NCBI GenBank assembly: GCA_023433925.1
Contig: JAEYTO010000069.1
Location: 33,480-97,479, forward strand
Reading direction: 5' to 3'
Length of the DNA: 64,000 bases
DNA from: Pseudomonadota bacterium
GTDB lineage: Bacteria; Desulfobacterota; Desulfovibrionia; Desulfovibrionales; Desulfovibrionaceae
Positions 21,392 to 29,483 of this stretch are shown piece by piece. The notes under the pieces were generated by a model that did no database searches, had not been told where the DNA came from, and saw only the letters and a program-made list of their open reading frames with translations. Positions within the stretch are counted from its first letter, which is position 1. Each line of letters opens with the position of its first letter. A program made the translations under genes and the position numbers.

Positions 21392-21877
21392 TCAGCGCTT
21401 GAGCACCACCTCGCCGCCCACGCGCAGGAGGCGCAGGGAGGTCAGCGGTCCGGACTGATCGATTATGGCGTAGTAGGGAGTGGGCCGATCCGGCTGGTTG
21501 AGCAGGGAGACCTCGCCCGCGACCTCGAATAGCGTGCCCTGGACGGCGATGTCGGGCGCGTGGCGCGCGTCGAGGGCGTACCTGCCGGCGTCCATGCCCA
21601 GCCCGGCCAGGATCTCGAAGATAACGGCGTGCATGGCGGCCAGGTCGGCCATGTCCGCCGCGGATGGCGGGGGCGGAGCGGATGTCCCGCCCGTGGCCGC
21701 GCTCTCGGGAGCGGTGATGAAGGTCCTGTAGGACACGGCCAGGGCCACGAGGCAGGCGGCGGCGACGGCCATGGCCAGCAGCGGCAGGCGCCTCGAAGCC
21801 TGGGACGGCTTCGGCAGGGCTTTCAGTCGCTCGTCCAGGTCGAGGGCGGGTTTTCCCTGCATGTGCGTCTGCTTCAC
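21392..21877 (-). CDS. Membrane-anchored protein of unknown function
   Basis: A 161-residue protein with a cytoplasmic N-terminus of about 30 residues, one membrane helix (~33-52, LPLLAMAVAAACLVALAVSY) and a Pro/Ala-rich linker leading to a C-terminal domain of about 90 residues (VQGTLFEVAGEVSLL, YYAIIDQSGPLTSLRLLRVGGEVVLKR). No family is recognised. GTG 21877 with GGAGGCCATC upstream is preferred to the internal ATG at 21862. It lies upstream of and on the same strand as the DUF1461-like gene. Confidence 0.6.
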   Translation of the reverse strand: MKQTHMQGKPALDLDERLKALPKPSQASRRLPLLAMAVAAACLVALAVSYRTFITAPESAATGGTSAPPPPSAADMADLAAMHAVIFEILAGLGMDAGRYALDARHAPDIAVQGTLFEVAGEVSLLNQPDRPTPYYAIIDQSGPLTSLRLLRVGGEVVLKR

Positions 21878-22165
21878 GATGGCCTCCGGTTGCGGTGCGC
21901 CGCGAGGATAGGCAATGCGCCGGCTCGGGGCAACCACCTCCGGCCTGTTGCATGGCCCGCGCGCCAAGGGCCTGGCGGCGCTGCCCGGCATGGGCGCGAT
22001 GCCGTGGGATATGCCGGCCCCGGTAATGCTTTCCTTTTCCGATGCACATCCTGTACAACGACTTCGAATAGCATGATGGAGCCCGTCCGGCTCAGTGCGG
22101 TCTGCATTTGGCGCGCGAAGTAAAAATCATCCATTTCCACGTGCACACGAGGCAGGAGGCATGAC

Positions 22166-22825
22166 ATGTACGTTGGCCTGAAGATGCTCAAGGACTTTCA
22201 GCCCGTAACGCCCAAGACGTCGGTGGCGGAAGCGCGGAAGCTGCTGGAGAAGCAGCTTCTCTGGATGCTCCTCGTCGTCGACGGCGAGAAGCTCGTGGGC
22301 TACGTGCGCGGCGAGGACATCATGGCCGCGCTGCCTTCGGTCATGACCACCCTGGACAAGCACGAGGCCCTGTATCTCATCAGCAAGCTGACCATAGACA
22401 AGATCATGCGCAAGGACATCATCGTCGTGCCTCCCTCGATGGAGATCGAGGCCGCGGCGGAGATCATGCACGCCAAGAACGCGGCAGGCCTGGCCGTGGT
22501 GGACTCCCGCGGCAAGCTCGTCGGCTACATCAACCGCACGGTCATGCTCGACGTGCTCGTCGAGGAGATGGGCCTGCGCCAGGGCGGCGCGCGCATCGTC
22601 TTCGAGGTCGAGGACCGGCCCGGCGTGCTGCGCGAGGTCACCGGCCTCATCGCCGACAAGGGCGTGTCCATCATCTCCACGGCCACGTTTTTCCACGGCG
22701 GCCGGCGCATGGTCGTCATCCGCCTGGCCATCGACGATGCGAGCGGCGTCGAGGCGGCCCTGAGGGAGCGCGGCTACAAGTTGCAGACCTACGCCGACTT
22801 CGCCGAGGAGCGGACCAGCAAATGA
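22166..22825 (+). CDS. acuB: CBS-ACT domain protein (AcuB-like)
   Basis: A 219-residue protein with two CBS motifs (about 7-60 and 75-135) and a C-terminal ACT domain (~142-215: IVFEVEDRPGVLREVTGLIADKG). This order is that of AcuB-like regulators, which sense adenine nucleotides through CBS and often amino acids through ACT. AcuB was named in acetoin utilisation, but no acetoin gene is present here. ATG 22166 follows GGAGGC. The stop overlaps a short frame resembling a LivG fragment, so the protein may once have sat beside a branched-chain amino acid transporter. Confidence 0.85.
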   Translation: MYVGLKMLKDFQPVTPKTSVAEARKLLEKQLLWMLLVVDGEKLVGYVRGEDIMAALPSVMTTLDKHEALYLISKLTIDKIMRKDIIVVPPSMEIEAAAEIMHAKNAAGLAVVDSRGKLVGYINRTVMLDVLVEEMGLRQGGARIVFEVEDRPGVLREVTGLIADKGVSIISTATFFHGGRRMVVIRLAIDDASGVEAALRERGYKLQTYADFAEERTSK

Positions 22826-23046
22826 CGCTTCCGGCGGTCGGCGGCGCAACGCTCGCCTGCCGGGGCATCGCCCTGTTCCGCGGCCTGTCGGTGCTGGACA
22901 ACCTCATGGTCGGCAGGCGCGCCCGCATGGGCTGCGGCCTGCTCTCCTGGCTGCTCCACTTCGGCCCGGCTGCGCGCCGCACCGCACTTAGGCTCGCGGA
23001 CAAACGCACATTTGATCAGGCCGGCGGAGCATCTGCAATAACATAA
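22822..23046 (+). pseudogene. Probable remnant of livG (branched-chain amino acid ABC transporter ATPase)
   Basis: A 74-codon frame starting in an ATGA overlap with acuB. Residues 13-55 (CRGIALFRGLSVLDNLMVG, then a GLLSWLLHFGPAARR segment) resemble the LivG stretch after Walker A, where intact proteins read RGIARTFQNIRLFR-LSVLENV-VG; here TFQNIR is missing. Walker A, signature and Walker B motifs are absent and the rest of a liv operon is not present. I read it as a deletion remnant. It could instead be a chance frame; the last 15 codons show no similarity I recognise. Confidence 0.45.
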
Positions 23047-23065
23047 GAGTCCAGGGAAATTATTT

Positions 23066-23109
23066 CCCTGGCGGGAGAGAGTCCGAGAGAGGGCAGAGCC
23101 CTCTCTCGG
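23066..23109 (-). repeat. Dispersed GAGAGAGGGC palindromic repeat, copy 2
   Basis: Perfect 12-bp stem CCGAGAGAGGGC (23083-23094) and GCCCTCTCTCGG (23098-23109), with the conserved tail read on the minus strand. It starts directly after the stop of the Ada-like gene and may act as its terminator or 3' end. Confidence 0.8.
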
Positions 23110-23110
23110 T

Positions 23111-23551
23111 TTATTGCGCGCACTGCCTGCAAGGCCGGTAGCCGGCGGCCAGGGCCTCGGTCACGGTCTGGAGCACGGCTGAGCACTGCTTGCAGTCGTA
23201 GTGGCGGCAGCCCGACGCGTGGAAGACGTGGCTGCGCACGTTGCCGTGCAGCGGCCCGGCAAGGGCGGGGATCTGCCTGGCCTTCGTTGCGGGCTGGGTG
23301 GCATCGGCCTTGGCCGGGGCGGCGGAGCCGTCGGCTTTGGTCGGGATGGCATCCTCGATGGCCGCCGAAAGCGGAGGGGAGACGGCGGCATCGGATGCGG
23401 GCATGCCGGAGGATTCCTGCACGGGCGTTTGCGTCATGCCCTGGCCGGTCAGGGCCACGGGAACCGCCGCGGGCCATGGCCTGAAGCCGAAGGAGAGCGC
23501 CCCGGCCAGCGCCAGGCTCAAGAAGGCGAGCAGAATGTATGCGGCCCGCAT
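23111..23551 (-). CDS. Membrane-anchored protein with Ada-type metal-binding domain
   Basis: A 146-residue protein. Residues ~3-25 form a signal or anchor helix, ~30-100 an Ala/Pro-rich linker, and ~102-146 a domain like the Ada metal-binding domain: NVRSHVFHASGCRHYDC, then EALAAGYRPCRQC. Such isolated domains may bind zinc or occur in nuclease-like secreted proteins. The start is uncertain: ATG 23551 directly precedes the hydrophobic segment but has no clear ribosome site, and another ATG is at 23626. Confidence 0.65.
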   Translation of the reverse strand: MRAAYILLAFLSLALAGALSFGFRPWPAAVPVALTGQGMTQTPVQESSGMPASDAAVSPPLSAAIEDAIPTKADGSAAPAKADATQPATKARQIPALAGPLHGNVRSHVFHASGCRHYDCKQCSAVLQTVTEALAAGYRPCRQCAQ

Positions 23552-23770
23552 GTGCGGGATATGCCACGCCGAAGACTTACGCGCAACCACTTGTAATGGT
23601 TGGAGGCCTTCCGCTGCGCAAGACATGAGGAAGCTCTGGCCCGCTGGTCCACGCCGGGGCCTTTTTCCGGGTGCCTTCCGGCGAGTGCCCAATGAGGGCG
23701 TGTACCTATTTTGTACCTGCGACAAGAAAACGGCTCCCAGCCGAAAAGGCCGGGAGCCGCTGATATTCCG

Positions 23771-23847
23771 TGGTCGGGGCGGAGAGATTTGAACTCCCGG
23801 CATCCTGCTCCCAAAGCAGGCGCGCTGCCAGACTGCGCTACGCCCCG
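23771..23847 (-). tRNA. tRNA-Pro (anticodon TGG)
   Basis: A complete cloverleaf on the minus strand: acceptor CGGGGCG/CGCCCCG, discriminator A and encoded CCA (23771-23773), D arm AGCGCAGTCTGGCAGCGC, anticodon stem CCTGC/GCAGG around loop TTTGGGA, and T loop GTTCAAATC. Anticodon TGG reads proline codons CCN. Confidence 0.95.
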
Positions 23848-23951
23848 ACGGTCCGAAGGGAAGCCTTCTTACGCCAATCCGTTCCTGCTGGCAAGGCGCG
23901 AGACCGCCGGAGCAAGCCTCGCGGGCCCAGCCTTACCCGATGCGCGCGGGA

Positions 23952-25019
23952 TCAGCGCGCGGCTCGTGACGGGCGGCGCAGGCTCGTGGGGGCCGATGCG
24001 GCGAGGCCCATCTCCACACCGGGAATCTCCAGCCCGCACTTGGGGCATTTGCCGTCCTTGACCGCGTTGCTCGTGACCGTGAATCCGCTGCGGTCCAGGC
24101 ACAGGCAGCCGCACTCGGGGCAGGTCGTGTGGTCCGAGGTGTGGCCGGGCACGTTGCCCACGTAGACGAACTTGAGGCCGGCGTCCTTGCCGATCTCCCA
24201 GGCCCGCTCCAGTCGCTCCACGGGCGTGACGGGCCGCGTGGTGAGCCTGTAGGTCGGGTGGAAGCGCGAGATGTGCCAGGGCGTGTCCGCGCCCACGTCG
24301 TCGCGGATGAACGCGGCCATGGAGCGCAGATCCTCGTCGGCGTCGTTGAGGCCGGGGATGAGCAGGGTGGTCAGCTCAAGCCACCAGCCCATCTTCTTGA
24401 TGCGCACGATGTTCTTGAGCACGGGCTTGAGCCTGGCGTCGCAGATGTCGCGGTAGAAGTCGTCATTGAAGGCCTTGAGATCAATGTTCGCCGCATGGGT
24501 GATATGCTCCAGGCGATCCAGGCATTTGTCGCTCATGTAGCCGTTGGAGACCCAGACGTTCTTGAGGCCCTTGTCGATGGCCAGCCTGGAGCACGGCTCG
24601 ACGAGCTCGAAGAAGACGGTCGGCTCGGAATAGGTGTAGGAGATGCTCGCGGCTCCGTACCTGATCGCGGCGTTCACGATCTCCTCGGGCGTCATGCGCT
24701 CGCCGCGCACCGGTCCGCCTTCCTTGGGAGGCATGGACAGGGAGTAGTTCTGGCAGAACTGGCAGGCCATGGTGCAGCCGGGGGCGCCGATGGACAGCGA
24801 GGTGGTGCCGGGCAGGAAGTGGTAGAGCGGCTTCTTCTCGATGGGATCGAGGTTCATGGCCGCCACGGCGTCGGCCGACAGGGACATGAGCTTTCCGTCG
24901 AAGTTCTCGCGCACGCCGCACTTGCCGCGCGCGCCGGGGTCGATGAGGCAGAAATGGTTGCAGAGCTCGCAGCGGACCTTGTTGTCCGCCGCCGGTTTCC
25001 AGAGCTGGGCTTCGATCAT
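23952..25019 (-). CDS. amrS: AmmeMemoRadiSam system radical SAM enzyme
   Basis: A 355-residue radical SAM protein of the AmrS/pyruvate-formate-lyase-activase-like group. N-terminal CELCNHFCLIDPGARGKCGVR is the extra cysteine region of the family, followed by the cluster motif CTMACQFCQNY and SISYTYSEPTVFFE. The C-terminus carries TTCPECGCLCLDR and GKCPKCG, probably another metal site. The usual partner proteins are not within the window, and the substrate of the family is not established. ATG 25019 follows AAGGAGC. A Pro/Ala-rich periplasmic protein gene lies upstream on the same strand. Confidence 0.88.
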   Translation of the reverse strand: MIEAQLWKPAADNKVRCELCNHFCLIDPGARGKCGVRENFDGKLMSLSADAVAAMNLDPIEKKPLYHFLPGTTSLSIGAPGCTMACQFCQNYSLSMPPKEGGPVRGERMTPEEIVNAAIRYGAASISYTYSEPTVFFELVEPCSRLAIDKGLKNVWVSNGYMSDKCLDRLEHITHAANIDLKAFNDDFYRDICDARLKPVLKNIVRIKKMGWWLELTTLLIPGLNDADEDLRSMAAFIRDDVGADTPWHISRFHPTYRLTTRPVTPVERLERAWEIGKDAGLKFVYVGNVPGHTSDHTTCPECGCLCLDRSGFTVTSNAVKDGKCPKCGLEIPGVEMGLAASAPTSLRRPSRAAR

Positions 25020-25051
25020 GGCTGGCTCCTTGAGCCGGCCCGGCCTCCGGG

Positions 25052-25597
25052 TTACTCGCCGCCCGGTCGATAGACGTTCGGCGGCTGCCGTTCGGCTCCG
25101 GGCCGGTAGATCTGCGCCTGGCCCTGCGGTTGTTGGGCCGGCACATCGATTTCCGGGACCACGATGATGGGGGCGATGCCTGCTGCGTCGCCGGAGGGCT
25201 CGGGACGCGAGACGCCCAGGACCGTCGCGCCGGTCGTGGGCTCCGTGGTGATGTAGGGGCCTGTCGGACCCTTGGGGTCTTGCGGAGGCGCCTTGATGAT
25301 GGCGGGCTCGGCCTGGATCGCGGAGGGCTTGGCTTTGCGCGGTGTTGCCGCCTTCTTTTGTTTGGCCTGGCCTGCCGCGGGCGTAGCGGTCACGGCTTTT
25401 CGGGCCGGCTCGGATTGTGGGGCGGGCTCGGCGGCCTTGACCGCCGGAACGTGACTGGAGGCCAGCGGCACGATGGCCAGCGGGGTCCCCGGGGCCTCGG
25501 CCGAGGGAACGGGCGTCCCGTCCGCGCTCGCCTGGCCGGGGGTCAGCATGAGCAGCAAGGCCAGTGGCAATACGATTCGGCCGGTGTGCCGGCGCAT
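25052..25597 (-). CDS. Ala/Pro-rich periplasmic protein of unknown function
   Basis: A 181-residue protein with a signal peptide (RRHTGRIVLPLALLLMLTPG, probable cleavage after ASA). The mature chain is low-complexity and rich in Ala, Pro and Lys (~40-120), then has IIVVPEIDVPAQQPQGQAQIY and two repeated YRPG motifs at the C-terminus (IYRPGAE, VYRPGGE). No family is recognised; it may be an extended periplasmic linker protein. ATG 25597 follows AAGGAG. Divergent from purM with about 100 bp between starts. Confidence 0.6.
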   Translation of the reverse strand: MRRHTGRIVLPLALLLMLTPGQASADGTPVPSAEAPGTPLAIVPLASSHVPAVKAAEPAPQSEPARKAVTATPAAGQAKQKKAATPRKAKPSAIQAEPAIIKAPPQDPKGPTGPYITTEPTTGATVLGVSRPEPSGDAAGIAPIIVVPEIDVPAQQPQGQAQIYRPGAERQPPNVYRPGGE

Positions 25598-25699
25598 GGT
25601 ACTCTCTCCTTGAGTTTCAACTCGGGAGAGCCTATGAAGGCTCTCATCCCGAGAGCGCCCCGACAGCGCCCGCATACTCAACAAGAACCGGGAGTCCGC

Positions 25700-26761
25700 A
25701 TGAACGACCGCTCCTCCGCATACAAGGCGGCAGGTGTCGATATCGACGCCGCCAACGATTTCGTCCGCGGCATCAAGGCCATGGTCGGCTCCACGTTCAC
25801 CAAGGGAGTCGTCACCGATATCGGCGGCTTCGGTGGGCTGTTCAAGCCCGACCTGTCCTCCATGGAGGAGCCGGTCCTGGTGGCCTCCACCGATGGCGTG
25901 GGCACCAAGCTCCTGCTCACGATCGCCTTTGGCCGCTACGACACCATAGGTATCGACCTGGTGGCCATGAGTGTCAACGACATTCTCGTGCAGGGCGCGC
26001 GGCCCCTGCTCTTCCTCGATTACCTGGCCGTGGCCAAGGTCGACGTGGAGCGGCTCAAGGCCATCCTCTCGGGCGTGGTCGAGGGCTGCCGCAGGACGGG
26101 CTGCGCCCTGCTCGGCGGCGAGACCGCCGAGATGCCCGACCTGTACAAGGGCGACGATTTCGACATGTCCGGCTTCTGCGTGGGAATAGTGGACAACGCC
26201 AAGATCGTGGACGGCACGGACGTGGCCATGGGGGACGCGGTCATCGGCCTGGCCTCCAGCGGCATCCACTCCAACGGCTACTCCCTGGTGCGCAAGCTCT
26301 TCGACAAGTCGGGCCTGGCTCCCGGCGACCCGTTCCCCGGCGCGGGCAAGAGCGTGGCCGAGGTGCTTTTGGAGCCCACGGCGATCTACGTGCAGCCCGT
26401 GCTCAACGTCATGCGCACCGAGCGCGTCAAGGCCATGGCCCACATCACGGGCGGCGGCTTCTACGACAACATCCCGCGCGTGCTGCCCCAGTCCGTGGCC
26501 TGCGACATCGAGTTCGGCTCCTGGCCCATGCTGCCGGTCTTCGACTGGCTCAAGGCCCAGGGCGAGCTGAGCTGGCCCGAGATGCTCCAGATCTTCAACT
26601 GCTCCATCGGCTACATGCTCGTGGTGGACCAGAAGAGCAAGGCCGAGGTCATCGAGCGCTTCGTGGGCCAGGGCGTGCCGGCCTACGAGATCGGCTCCAT
26701 CCGCCCGCGCAAGGGCGACGAGGAGCAGGTCCAGATCCGCTTTCCGGCGTCGATGAAGTAG
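25700..26761 (+). CDS. purM: Phosphoribosylformylglycinamidine cyclo-ligase
   Basis: A 353-residue AIR synthetase, which closes the imidazole ring of FGAM with ATP in purine synthesis. Seen: YKAAGVDIDAANDFVRGIK at the N-terminus, ATP-binding DGVGTKLLLTIAFGRYDTIG, VNDILVQGARPLLFLDYL, LLGGETAEMPD, and ITGGGFYDNIPRVLP. All are strongly conserved in PurM and the length is standard. The frame is open upstream to 25130, but ATG 25700 after GGGAG fits the family start. A hairpin terminator follows at 26782-26820. Confidence 0.97.
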   Translation: MNDRSSAYKAAGVDIDAANDFVRGIKAMVGSTFTKGVVTDIGGFGGLFKPDLSSMEEPVLVASTDGVGTKLLLTIAFGRYDTIGIDLVAMSVNDILVQGARPLLFLDYLAVAKVDVERLKAILSGVVEGCRRTGCALLGGETAEMPDLYKGDDFDMSGFCVGIVDNAKIVDGTDVAMGDAVIGLASSGIHSNGYSLVRKLFDKSGLAPGDPFPGAGKSVAEVLLEPTAIYVQPVLNVMRTERVKAMAHITGGGFYDNIPRVLPQSVACDIEFGSWPMLPVFDWLKAQGELSWPEMLQIFNCSIGYMLVVDQKSKAEVIERFVGQGVPAYEIGSIRPRKGDEEQVQIRFPASMK

Positions 26762-26781
26762 CGTTCGGCAACTGAAATGCG

Positions 26782-26820
26782 AAAGGGCCGTGGAGCGATT
26801 CCGCGGCCCTTTGTTGTTTT
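26782..26820 (+). terminator. Intrinsic terminator after purM
   Basis: AAAGGGCCG (26782-26790) pairs with CGGCCCTTT (26804-26812), then TGTTGTTTT. Lies between convergent genes and may act in both directions. Confidence 0.8.
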
Positions 26821-26827
26821 GGCTGGC

Positions 26828-28105
26828 CTACTTCTCTTCTTCCTTGCCCAGATACGGGTTGAAGTACCCGTACCGCAGCCACGGGCAGGCGTCCTTCAGA
26901 CGCTTGCGGAAGTTGGCCAGGCCCATGCCCGAGCCCTGGGCAAAGGGCTTGGCGATGGTCATGTACAGCTCGGGGTCCAGGTTCAGGTTGCGGAGCTGGA
27001 TGAAATCGACCTTGTGCTCCGTGACCAGGGCCGTCAGGGCCTCGACCTCGCCCTCGCTGTCGCTCACGCCTGGGAAGTAGAGGAAGTTGAGGGACACGAA
27101 CAGCCCGTGCCTCTTGGCCTGGGCGATGGTCTCCACGACGTCGGCGAACCCGTAGCCCAGGGGGCGGTAGTAGGCCTCGTACAGGGCCGGCCGGGCCGAA
27201 TTGAGGCTCACGCGGATGGAGTTCAGCCCGGCCTTGGCCAGGGGCTCCATGGCCTTGGGCAGGCTGGCGTTCGTGTTCACGTTCACGGTGCCCTGGCCGC
27301 CGCCCGAGCGGTAGAGCGCCACGGCCTCGGCGATGAGCGGGGCCTCGGTGAGCGGCTCGCCCTCGCAGCCCTGGCCGAAGGAGAAGATGGGCCGCGGCTC
27401 GCGTTCGGCGTGGTGGCGCATGACCTCCACGATCTCCGCCGCCGTGGGCGTGAAGGTGATGCGGTTCTGGGTCGCGGGGAAGCCCGAGTCCTTGGGCTGG
27501 AGGGATATGCAGCCCACGCAGCGGGCGTTGCAGGCGCGCGAGGTGGGCAGCGGGCATTCGTAGCGGCCCAGGGCCAAGTTGCGCGCGGCCGGGCAGCAGT
27601 AGGTCAGGGCGCAGGTGGCCAGATGGCGCGCCAGCCGGTTGTCCGGGTAGCGCTTGAGCATGGCCTCGGCGCCGCGTTTGATCTTGTCCTTGGGCACCTT
27701 GGCGAAGACCTGCCTCTGGTCCTCATCCACGCGCGAGGCGCAGACCCAGAAGCGGCCGTTTTCGAAGCCCACGGCGCCATAGGCGAACAGGGGCAGTCTC
27801 GGCGCGCCCTTGTCCGTGACGTAGGCCGCCAGGCCCGAGAGGGTGTAGCCGGGGCAGACGAAGGCCGCCACGGCGAAGTCCTCCTGGACGCGCACGTCTC
27901 CCGTGGACGGGTCCAGGCCCACGGCCCGGCGGCCCGGGAGCATGAACAGCTCGCTCTCGGCCGGCAGGGACACGATCTCGTCGGGCCTGGGCGGGCCGAA
28001 CTCGCCGCCCCGGCGCACAAGCATGTCCAGGTCGGGATGGTCGTAGATGTTGCCCTGCTCGTCGGCGACCACAAGGCGCGGCGTGGGCTTTTTCTTCTTG
28101 GTCAA
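26828..28105 (-). CDS. Radical SAM protein of unknown function
   Basis: A 425-residue radical SAM protein. The first ~185 residues have no recognised domain (LVVADEQGNIYDHPDLDML, ESELFMLPGRRAVGLDP). CNARCVGC supplies the cluster cysteines, followed by FSFGQGCEGEPLTEAPL, NVNTNASLPKAM and IRVSLNSARPALYEAYYRPLGY, the usual barrel landmarks of molybdopterin/PqqE-like enzymes. Four cysteines just before the motif (CALTYCCPAARN) may bind an added cluster. No ATG is well placed; TTG 28105 with AGGAGGGCCC upstream is the best start. Substrate unknown. Confidence 0.75.
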   Translation of the reverse strand: MTKKKKPTPRLVVADEQGNIYDHPDLDMLVRRGGEFGPPRPDEIVSLPAESELFMLPGRRAVGLDPSTGDVRVQEDFAVAAFVCPGYTLSGLAAYVTDKGAPRLPLFAYGAVGFENGRFWVCASRVDEDQRQVFAKVPKDKIKRGAEAMLKRYPDNRLARHLATCALTYCCPAARNLALGRYECPLPTSRACNARCVGCISLQPKDSGFPATQNRITFTPTAAEIVEVMRHHAEREPRPIFSFGQGCEGEPLTEAPLIAEAVALYRSGGGQGTVNVNTNASLPKAMEPLAKAGLNSIRVSLNSARPALYEAYYRPLGYGFADVVETIAQAKRHGLFVSLNFLYFPGVSDSEGEVEALTALVTEHKVDFIQLRNLNLDPELYMTIAKPFAQGSGMGLANFRKRLKDACPWLRYGYFNPYLGKEEEK

Positions 28106-28305
28106 GGGCCCTCCTGCCGGGCTGGCTTCCAGCGTGGCGAATGCCAGGCAGCTCCGCCCGTGCCCCCGTGCGCTCCATGCGCCTGGACAGGGAGCACCCG
28201 CCGGAGCTTGCAGCCTATTGAAAAACAGGCTGAGCGGGCCAGGATGGCCCGCCGGATGCGCGGCATCCGTGAGCAATGCTTGAGCTTTGCTCAGGCATTG
28301 CGAAG

Positions 28306-28334
28306 TTGAAAAAAGCCAGGGCGGCTTTTTTCAA
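28306..28334. terminator. Bidirectional intrinsic terminator after rplM-rpsI
   Basis: Perfect inverted repeat TTGAAAAAAGCC (28306-28317) and GGCTTTTTTCAA (28323-28334) with loop AGGGC; T-runs flank it on both strands. It ends the rplM-rpsI transcript. Further hairpins between 28209 and 28300 sit next to it. Confidence 0.85.
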
Positions 28335-28421
28335 CAGTCTGTTAGACCAATTTCGGAAACACGAAAAGGGCGGAGCCGAGCGGCCCCGCCCAAGGAAAGC
28401 ATTGTCGGTACTCGCCGCGGC

Positions 28422-28814
28422 TTAGCGCTTGGAGTACTGGTAGCGGGCACGGGCGCCGCGCTGGCCGTACTTGTGGCGCTCCTTCTCGCGGGAGTCGCGG
28501 GTCAGCAGCCCGGCCTTCTTGAGCACGGGACGCAGGTTCGCGTCGAGCTGGAGCAGCGCGCGGGAGATGCCGTGGCGCACGGCGTACGCCTGACCGGCCA
28601 CGCCGCCGCCGTCCACGTTGACCTTGATGTCCAGCTTGCCGAGCAGCCTGGTCAGGTTCAGAGGCTGGCGGATGATCATCTGCAACGTGGCCCTGGGGAA
28701 GTACTCCTCATAGGGGCGCTCGTTGATGAGGATCTGGCCGTTGCCCTTGTAGAGGCGCGTGCGGGCCACGGAGTTCTTTCGCTTGCCGGTGCCGTAGAAA
28801 AATTCTTCGCTCAT
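28422..28814 (-). CDS. rpsI: 30S ribosomal protein S9 (uS9)
   Basis: A 130-residue ribosomal protein. Seen: FYGTGKRKNSVARTRLYKGNG at the N-terminus, NVDGGGVAGQAYAVRHGISRAL, and the basic C-terminal tail ending YQYSKR, which reaches the P-site tRNA in bacteria. Start ATG 28814 gives the normal length and follows GGAGATAGCG. It is 22 bp downstream of rplM, the usual pair. Confidence 0.98.
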   Translation of the reverse strand: MSEEFFYGTGKRKNSVARTRLYKGNGQILINERPYEEYFPRATLQMIIRQPLNLTRLLGKLDIKVNVDGGGVAGQAYAVRHGISRALLQLDANLRPVLKKAGLLTRDSREKERHKYGQRGARARYQYSKR

Positions 28815-28836
28815 TTCGCTATCTCCGGTGAATCGC

Positions 28837-29268
28837 CTAGGCGAGGTCCAGCTGCTTGGGCTGCTGGGAGGTATGCGGATGCTCGGGGCCGGCATAGACC
28901 TTCAGCTTCTTGATGAGGGCCCGTCCAAGCTTGGTCTTGGGCAGCATGCCCTTGACCGCCAGCATAATGACTTCCTCGGGCTTCTTGGCCAGCATGTCCT
29001 TGAGCGGGGTCTCTTTCAGGCCGCCCATGTGACCGGTGTGCCGCTGGTAGATCTTGTCGGTCATTTTCTTGCCGGTGACCTTGATCTTCTCGGCGTTGAC
29101 CACGACGATGAAATCGCCGTTGTCGACGTAGGGCGTGTACTCCGGCTTGTGCTTGCCGCGCAGGCGCAGGGCGATCTGGGTGGCCATGCGGCCCAGGATC
29201 TTGTCCTCGGCGTCGACGATGAACCAGTCGCGCTGGATGTCCTGGGGCTTGGGGGTATATGTCTTCAT
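28837..29268 (-). CDS. rplM: 50S ribosomal protein L13 (uL13)
   Basis: A 143-residue ribosomal protein. Seen: WFIVDAEDKILGRMATQIA, GDFIVVVNAEKIKVTGKK, YQRHTGHMGGLKE, and KGMLPKTKLGRALIKKLKVY, all conserved in L13. ATG 29268 follows GGAGC and starts with KTYTPKPQDIQRDW, the family start. A leader with a terminator-like hairpin and an alternative stem lies 97-142 bp upstream (29365-29410), so expression may be controlled by RNA folding. Confidence 0.98.
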   Translation of the reverse strand: MKTYTPKPQDIQRDWFIVDAEDKILGRMATQIALRLRGKHKPEYTPYVDNGDFIVVVNAEKIKVTGKKMTDKIYQRHTGHMGGLKETPLKDMLAKKPEEVIMLAVKGMLPKTKLGRALIKKLKVYAGPEHPHTSQQPKQLDLA

Positions 29269-29364
29269 GAGAAAAGCTCCTTGCTCCGAACTCGAAGGGG
29301 TAACTTCGTAATCTGGTTCTCGGGAGTTGTCAAGGGAAACGCTCCCGAAGCCTTGGGAAACACG

Positions 29365-29410
29365 AAAAAACCTTGCCCGGCTTGGGCTTGTGCTTTGCCG
29401 GGCCACAAGC
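29365..29410 (-). promoter_or_regulatory. Candidate RNA leader/attenuator of rplM-rpsI
   Basis: Minus strand in order: GCTTGTG (29410-29404), GCCCGGC (29403-29397), AAAG, CACAAGC (29392-29386), CCAA, GCCGGGC (29381-29375), AAGG, TTTTTT (29370-29365). Arm 1 pairs with arm 3 and arm 2 with arm 4, each over 7 perfect bases. The second pairing plus the T6 run resembles a terminator; the first would hide arm 2 in its loop. They are alternatives or form a pseudoknot. Confidence 0.55.
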
Positions 29411-29483
29411 TAGAACGTCTCGCCGGGGAAGTTGTAACGGACGGCGAGGCGGCGAAGGGTGGATGTAACCGAAAATCAAGGCC

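Noticed and set aside
28209..28300. Hairpins before the rplM-rpsI terminator considered as a CRISPR or tandem repeat
   Set aside because: The hairpins have unrelated sequences and no regular spacing; they are separate dyads beside a terminator.
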